Shown here piece by piece: positions 7,725-11,032 of a stretch of 11,032 nt of DNA. The stretch spans positions 1 to 11,032 of the forward strand of contig CALERQ010000110.1 of NCBI GenBank assembly GCA_937907305.1. Direction: 5' to 3'. The DNA comes from an uncultured Clostridia bacterium. GTDB lineage: Bacteria > Bacillota > Clostridia > Oscillospirales > Ruminococcaceae. The notes under the pieces are model-generated. The model was not told where the DNA came from, searched no databases, and saw only the letters and a program-made list of their open reading frames with translations. Position 1 is the first letter of the stretch; each line of letters begins with the position of its first letter. The translations under genes and the position numbers were made by a program.

Positions 7725-8988
7725 ACGACATACCTCCGCGCTGCTGGGACAGAGCACCCGCACTGTGGTGTTGCCCAGCGGCCTTACCGTGCAGATGTGC
7801 CGGATGCCCGGCTTTGTGACGGCCTATGCCATGCTCACCGTCGGGGTGGGCTCTATCGATACCGGCTACACGGTGCGGGGCCGGGAAGTGCGGCTGCCTG
7901 CCGGGGTGGCCCATTACCTGGAGCACAAGATGTTCGATTGCCCCTATGGGGACGCCATGCAGCGCTTTGACGCGCTGGGCGCTTCCGCCAATGCCTTTAC
8001 CAGCTTTGATAAGACCGCTTACTACTTTAGCTGCACCGAAAACTTTTCCCAGGCGCTGGAGGTGCTGTTGGACTTTGTGGCGACGCCCTATTTTACCGGG
8101 CCTTCCGTCCGCCGGGAAAGAGGGATCATTGCCGAGGAGCTGCGCATGTACCGTGACAGCCCCGAGTGGATGGTGACGGCGAATCTTTTGCAGGCCATGT
8201 ACCATGTTCATCCCATCCGGGTGGATATCGCCGGAACGGAGGAATCCATTGCCCGCATTGATGCCGCCCTGCTGCGCCGCTGCTACGAGCGTTTTTATTG
8301 CCCCGGCAATATGGTGCTTTCGGTCGCCGGGTGCTTTGAGGAGGACGCGGTGCTGGAGCTGGCGGAAAAGTATTTCTCCACCGCAAAGACCGCGGCCAGT
8401 CCGCTTACCATCCGGGAGCCAGGAACGGTGCGGGTGCACTACTGCGAGCAGAAAATGCCCATTGCCGCACCGATGTTCCAGGTCGGCTTTAAGGCGGCGG
8501 GCGGCGAGGTGGAGAATATGCGCCACCGCCTGCTGGATGAACTGCTGCTGGATCTCATCTGCGGTGAAACGACCGACCTGTACCGCCGGCTGTATGAAGC
8601 CGGGGAGATCAACGCGACCTTTGGCAGTGAGGTGATGGCCGGCCGGGATTTTATCTGCGCCATGTTTGATGGCGAGAGCCGCCGGCCGCAGGCTGTCTAT
8701 GAGGCCCTGTGTGAGCGGGTGACCACCCTGCGGCGGCAGGGCATCCCGCCGCAGGATTTTGCCCGCTGCCGCCGTGCCAATTACGGCAGGACCATCGGCC
8801 TTTTTGGCCGCGCCGAATCCATCGCGGGTCTGATGGCTGCCGCCCATTTTTCCGGCATGAAAGATATCTACTACCCGCTGGAGATCCTGCGTTCCACCAC
8901 TGTGGAGGAGCTGGAGCAGCGCCTGCGGGAAGACTACGACCCCACAACCAGCGCCCTTTCGGTCATTTGGCCGCAGGGCAACCCTTAA
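7711..8988 (+). CDS. ymfH: M16 zinc peptidase, YmfH type (catalytic partner)
   Basis: Zinc-dependent M16 peptidase of the YmfH (YfmH) branch and presumed catalytic half of a heterodimer with the preceding gene product. The protein is 425 residues. The inverted zinc motif HxxEH is intact: His68-Tyr-Leu-Glu71-His72 (VAHYLEHKMF), followed by the ASANAFTSFDKTAYYF segment typical of M16 active subunits. The distal glutamate ligand is expected at Glu143 (possibly Glu142) in RGIIAEELRMYRDSPEW, the spacing usual for the family. A weaker C-terminal M16 domain includes ETTDLYRRLYEAGEI from about residue 286. Two ATGs are in frame: 7702 sits directly against the ribosome binding site AAGGAGG (7695-7701), whereas 7711 has a 9-nt spacer, so 7711 is preferred. 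The 14-bp overlap with ymfF suggests translational coupling. In B. subtilis this pair is linked to EF-P modification; no ymfI-like reductase or EF-P gene lies in the window. Confidence 0.9.
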   Translation: MRIDERHTSALLGQSTRTVVLPSGLTVQMCRMPGFVTAYAMLTVGVGSIDTGYTVRGREVRLPAGVAHYLEHKMFDCPYGDAMQRFDALGASANAFTSFDKTAYYFSCTENFSQALEVLLDFVATPYFTGPSVRRERGIIAEELRMYRDSPEWMVTANLLQAMYHVHPIRVDIAGTEESIARIDAALLRRCYERFYCPGNMVLSVAGCFEEDAVLELAEKYFSTAKTAASPLTIREPGTVRVHYCEQKMPIAAPMFQVGFKAAGGEVENMRHRLLDELLLDLICGETTDLYRRLYEAGEINATFGSEVMAGRDFICAMFDGESRRPQAVYEALCERVTTLRRQGIPPQDFARCRRANYGRTIGLFGRAESIAGLMAAAHFSGMKDIYYPLEILRSTTVEELEQRLREDYDPTTSALSVIWPQGNP

Positions 8989-9006
8989 GGAGATGCACAT
9001 ACCCCT

Positions 9007-9930
9007 ATGAACCCAAAAGCAAATCCCCCTGCTGTTTCCGCTTACCAGTCCCATTCCCGCCTGCTTGCCCACCTGATGGCGCTGATGGTTTCCGCCATTT
9101 GGGCGACCACCTTTGTTTGCAGCAAGGAGCTCCTTGCCTATTACAGCCCGGCGCAGGTGATGTTCATGCGCTTTGTCATTGCCTACTTTGTGCTTTGGCT
9201 GCTGCGTCCCCGGCCGCTGCCGTGGCAGGGCAGGGGAGAGCTGACCTTCCTGCTGCTGGGCATTTTGGGCGGCACACTTTATTTCTTTACCGAAAACACC
9301 GCCCTGAAGCACACCTTTGCCGCCAATGTCAGCATCATTGTGGCGATGGCGCCCATCCTTACCTCCATCCTGGCGCACTTTTTCACCAGGGATGAAAAGC
9401 TCCACACCACCGTTTGGGTCGGCTTTGCCGTGGCCATGAGCGGTGTGGTGCTGGTGGTGCTTAATGGCGCGCTGGTGCTCAAGCTCAGCCCGGTGGGCGA
9501 TCTGCTGGCCTTTTTGGCGGCGGCCAGCTGGGCCTGCTATTCCGTCCTTATCAAGCGGCTTTCCGGCCGGGTGGATAGCACTCTGCTGGCCCGCCGGGTC
9601 ATCCTGTACGGCGCGGTCACCTCGGTGCCGCTGCTGGCGGCCCGCGGGGAGCTTTCGATCGACCTTACCCCGTTGGCGCAGCCCAAGCTGCTGTTCTGCA
9701 TTCTGTTTCTGGCGGTGCTGGGCAGTGCCATCTGCTTTGCTGCGTGGAATGTCGTCATCGACCGGCTGGGGGTCGTTCACGCCAATAACTATATCTATCT
9801 CCAGCCCTTTATCACCATAGTAGCTTCCCACTTCCTGCTGGGGGAGCCCATGAGCTGGACGGCCATTGTGGGGGCGCTGCTCATCATTGGCGGCGTTATC
9901 ATCTCCGGCCGGCAAAAGCGGCCGCGGTAA
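9007..9930 (+). CDS. EamA-family (DMT superfamily) transporter
   Basis: Multi-pass inner-membrane carrier of the drug/metabolite transporter superfamily, substrate unknown; relatives export amino acids, nucleosides or other metabolites. The protein is 307 residues with two EamA repeats, about 22-152 and 163-298, together giving about ten hydrophobic segments. Family landmarks are SAIWATTFVCSK in the first helix of repeat 1, FFTENTALKHTFAANVSII in the middle, AAASWACYSVLIK opening repeat 2, and LGEPMSWTAIVGALLIIGG in the final helix pair. The C-terminus is short and basic (GRQKRPR). The start at ATG 9007 fits the family length, but its likely ribosome binding site AAGGAG (8987-8992, overlapping the ymfH stop) is 14 nt away, longer than elsewhere in the window. 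It lies 18 bp after ymfH and is probably the last gene of the block. Nothing in the context identifies its substrate. Confidence 0.9.
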   Translation: MNPKANPPAVSAYQSHSRLLAHLMALMVSAIWATTFVCSKELLAYYSPAQVMFMRFVIAYFVLWLLRPRPLPWQGRGELTFLLLGILGGTLYFFTENTALKHTFAANVSIIVAMAPILTSILAHFFTRDEKLHTTVWVGFAVAMSGVVLVVLNGALVLKLSPVGDLLAFLAAASWACYSVLIKRLSGRVDSTLLARRVILYGAVTSVPLLAARGELSIDLTPLAQPKLLFCILFLAVLGSAICFAAWNVVIDRLGVVHANNYIYLQPFITIVASHFLLGEPMSWTAIVGALLIIGGVIISGRQKRPR

Positions 9931-9933
9931 TGG

Positions 9934-9959
9934 ATTTTGGCGTTATTCGCTAAAATTTT
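9934..9959 (+). terminator. Weak hairpin with short T-tract after the EamA gene
   Basis: Bases 9934-9942 (ATTTTGGCG) pair with 9948-9956 (CGCTAAAAT) around a TTATT loop, with one G-T wobble, followed by TTT then C. It begins 4 bp after the transporter stop codon. The stem is A/T-rich with only three G-C pairs and the T-tract is short, so termination would be inefficient. The stronger terminator at 10046-10075 may be the real end of the operon. Confidence 0.4.
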
Positions 9960-9984
9960 CGGGATAAATTATACGCGATTCCAC

Positions 9985-10014
9985 TTGCCATGCCCCGCCC
10001 ACTAATGATATAAT
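9985..10014 (+). promoter_or_regulatory. Near-consensus sigma-A promoter
   Basis: A -35 box TTGCCA (9985-9990, five of six matches to TTGACA) and a perfect -10 box TATAAT (10009-10014) are separated by 18 bp. The expected transcription start is near 10021. It is the best promoter I can see in the window and lies upstream of the DUF1846 gene, but a strong intrinsic terminator sits between the two, so it drives either a short RNA or a leader subject to partial termination. Confidence 0.7.
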
Positions 10015-10020
10015 CGTAAG

Positions 10021-10075
10021 GGCTCCCCCAAAAGGGGAACAAAAGAAGCGCCTCGCAAAAGGCGCTTTTTTATTT
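10021..10075 (+). ncRNA. Candidate short terminated RNA or attenuated leader
   Basis: If transcription starts near 10021 from the upstream promoter, the first product is an RNA of about 50-55 nt. It contains a 5' hairpin, TCCCC (10024-10028) with GGGGA (10034-10038) and a CAAAA loop, then an A-rich linker, then the terminator hairpin ending in a U-tract. There is no start codon with a ribosome binding site in it. It could be a small RNA or the prematurely ended leader of the DUF1846 mRNA. The call rests only on the promoter and terminator geometry. Confidence 0.3.
10046..10075 (+). terminator. Strong intrinsic terminator
   Basis: AAGCGCCT (10046-10053) pairs perfectly with AGGCGCTT (10060-10067) around a CGCAAA loop, and the 3' side runs into six T residues (10066-10071), an A and five more T residues (10073-10077). 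An A-rich stretch precedes the stem, so weak activity on the other strand is possible, though no gene there needs it. It may end transcripts from the transporter gene, from the promoter at 9985-10014, or both. Confidence 0.85.
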
Positions 10076-10141
10076 TTGCCGACGATGGGCGGCAGTCCCC
10101 CATAAAAACGCTGTGACAGAGGACAACACGAGGAGGAAATC

Positions 10142-11032
10142 ATGTTCAAAATCGGCTTTGATAATGAAAAATACCTGCAAATGCAGTCGGATAAGATCCG
10201 GGAGCGCATCGGTCAGTTTGGCGGTAAGCTGTACCTGGAATTCGGCGGTAAGCTCTTTGATGATTATCACGCTTCCCGCGTGCTGCCCGGCTTTGCGCCG
10301 GATAGCAAGGTGAAAATGCTGCTGCAAATGAAGGACTCCGCGGAGATCGTCATTGTCATCAGCGCTGATGCCATCGAAAAAAACAAGCGCCGCGGCGATC
10401 TGGGCATCACCTACGATCTGGATGTCCTGCGCCTTATCGATGCCTTCCGCGGGATCGGCCTGTATGTGGGCAGTGTCTGCATCACCCATTACCATGCCCA
10501 GCCCGCCGCCGATGCCTTCCAGAAGCGCCTGGAGACTCTGGGGGTCAAGGTCTACCGCCACTATATTATCCCCGATTATCCCTCCAATGTGCCGCTCATC
10601 GTCAGCGATGAGGGCTTTGGCAAGAATGAATACATCGAAACCACCCGCCCGCTGGTGGTAGTCACCGCCCCCGGTCCCGGCAGCGGAAAAATGGCCACCT
10701 GCCTTTCCCAGCTTTTCCACGAAAACAAGCGTGGGGTCAAGGCCGGATACGCCAAATTTGAAACCTTCCCCATTTGGAACCTCCCCCTCAAGCACCCTGT
10801 CAACCTGGCATATGAGGCCGCCACCACCGACCTCAACGATGTCAATATGATCGATCCTTTCCATCTGGAAGCCTACGGCGTCACTACCGTCAATTATAAC
10901 CGCGACATCGAGATCTTCCCGGTGCTCAATGCCATCTTCCAGCGCATTTACGGCTCCTCTCCCTATAAGAGCCCGACTGATATGGGCGTCAATATGGCGG
11001 GCAACTGCATCATAGATGACGATGCCTGCCGC
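10142..11032 (+). CDS. DUF1846 (UPF0371) protein, 3'-truncated
   Basis: Conserved protein of the DUF1846 family, whose biochemical function is not established as far as I know. The frame is open to the window edge, giving 297 codons; complete members are about 500 residues, so roughly 200 C-terminal residues are missing. The N-terminus [19 protein letters not shown] and the [20 protein letters not shown] segment (about residues 27-46) are the family hallmark. A P-loop-like sequence GPGSGK lies at residues 178-183, preceded by the hydrophobic strand PLVVVTA, in the context of [17 protein letters not shown]; this suggests nucleotide or phosphate binding but is not proof. The start at ATG 10142 follows AGGAGG (10131-10136) with a 5-nt spacer. 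The gene begins 67 bp after a strong terminator and lies alone after a promoter region, so it is probably transcribed separately from the upstream block. C-ending codons look more frequent here than in the upstream genes, by eye. Confidence 0.93.
   Translation, partial: MFKIGFDNEKYLQMQSDKIRERIGQFGGKLYLEFGGKLFDDYHASRVLPGFAPDSKVKMLLQMKDSAEIVIVISADAIEKNKRRGDLGITYDLDVLRLIDAFRGIGLYVGSVCITHYHAQPAADAFQKRLETLGVKVYRHYIIPDYPSNVPLIVSDEGFGKNEYIETTRPLVVVTAPGPGSGKMATCLSQLFHENKRGVKAGYAKFETFPIWNLPLKHPVNLAYEAATTDLNDVNMIDPFHLEAYGVTTVNYNRDIEIFPVLNAIFQRIYGSSPYKSPTDMGVNMAGNCIIDDDACR

Noticed and set aside
7657..9915. 752-codon open frame on the minus strand
   Set aside because: It lies opposite ymfH and the EamA gene, both with clear family motifs. 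Long antisense frames are expected in GC-rich coding DNA; the translation is low-complexity, rich in His, Gln, Gly and Arg, and has no recognisable domain.
1..11032. tRNA or rRNA genes, CRISPR arrays, insertion sequences, prophage or attachment sites
   Set aside because: I saw no regularly spaced repeats, transposase or integrase motifs, terminal inverted repeats or tRNA-like cloverleaf; coding genes fill nearly the whole window.

Overview
The window is high in G+C (roughly 60% by eye) and holds nine genes, all on the plus strand. The first (murJ) is cut at its 5' end and the last (DUF1846) at its 3' end. The MnmA subtype, the YmfF/YmfH peptidase pair, the DUF1846 protein and strong AGGAGG-type ribosome binding sites point to a high-GC gut-type Clostridia, most likely Oscillospiraceae (Faecalibacterium/Gemmiger/Subdoligranulum-like). 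That placement is inference from gene content; there is no rRNA gene or other marker here to prove it.

Layout. Positions 1-5282 hold a tight block: murJ (lipid II flippase, partial), mnmA (tRNA 2-thiouridylase), tldD and tldE (subunits of the TldD/TldE metalloprotease). Gaps are 36 bp, a 7-bp overlap and 10 bp, so this looks like one transcript. Positions 5283-5494 are a 212-bp gap with no convincing gene but several GC-rich, partly mutually exclusive inverted repeats. Positions 5495-9930 hold a second block: a PflX-type radical SAM protein, a non-catalytic M16 peptidase homologue (YmfF type), an active-site-bearing M16 peptidase (YmfH type), and an EamA/DMT-family transporter, spaced 25 bp, a 14-bp overlap and 18 bp. 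Positions 9931-10141 are a regulatory gap: a weak hairpin with T-tract just after the transporter stop, a near-consensus sigma-A promoter, and a strong intrinsic terminator only about 25 bp beyond the expected transcription start. Positions 10142-11032 carry the first 297 codons of a DUF1846 protein.

Functionally this is mostly housekeeping: peptidoglycan precursor export, wobble-uridine thiolation, peptide processing, and an M16 pair whose Bacillus counterparts are tied to EF-P modification. The neighbourhood TldD/E + radical SAM + M16 pair + exporter superficially resembles a peptide-maturation (RiPP) cluster, but I found no precursor peptide, and each family is better explained by its housekeeping role. 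The parts most worth a second look are the two intergenic regions: the promoter-then-terminator leader ahead of DUF1846, and the structured 212-bp gap ahead of the radical SAM gene.
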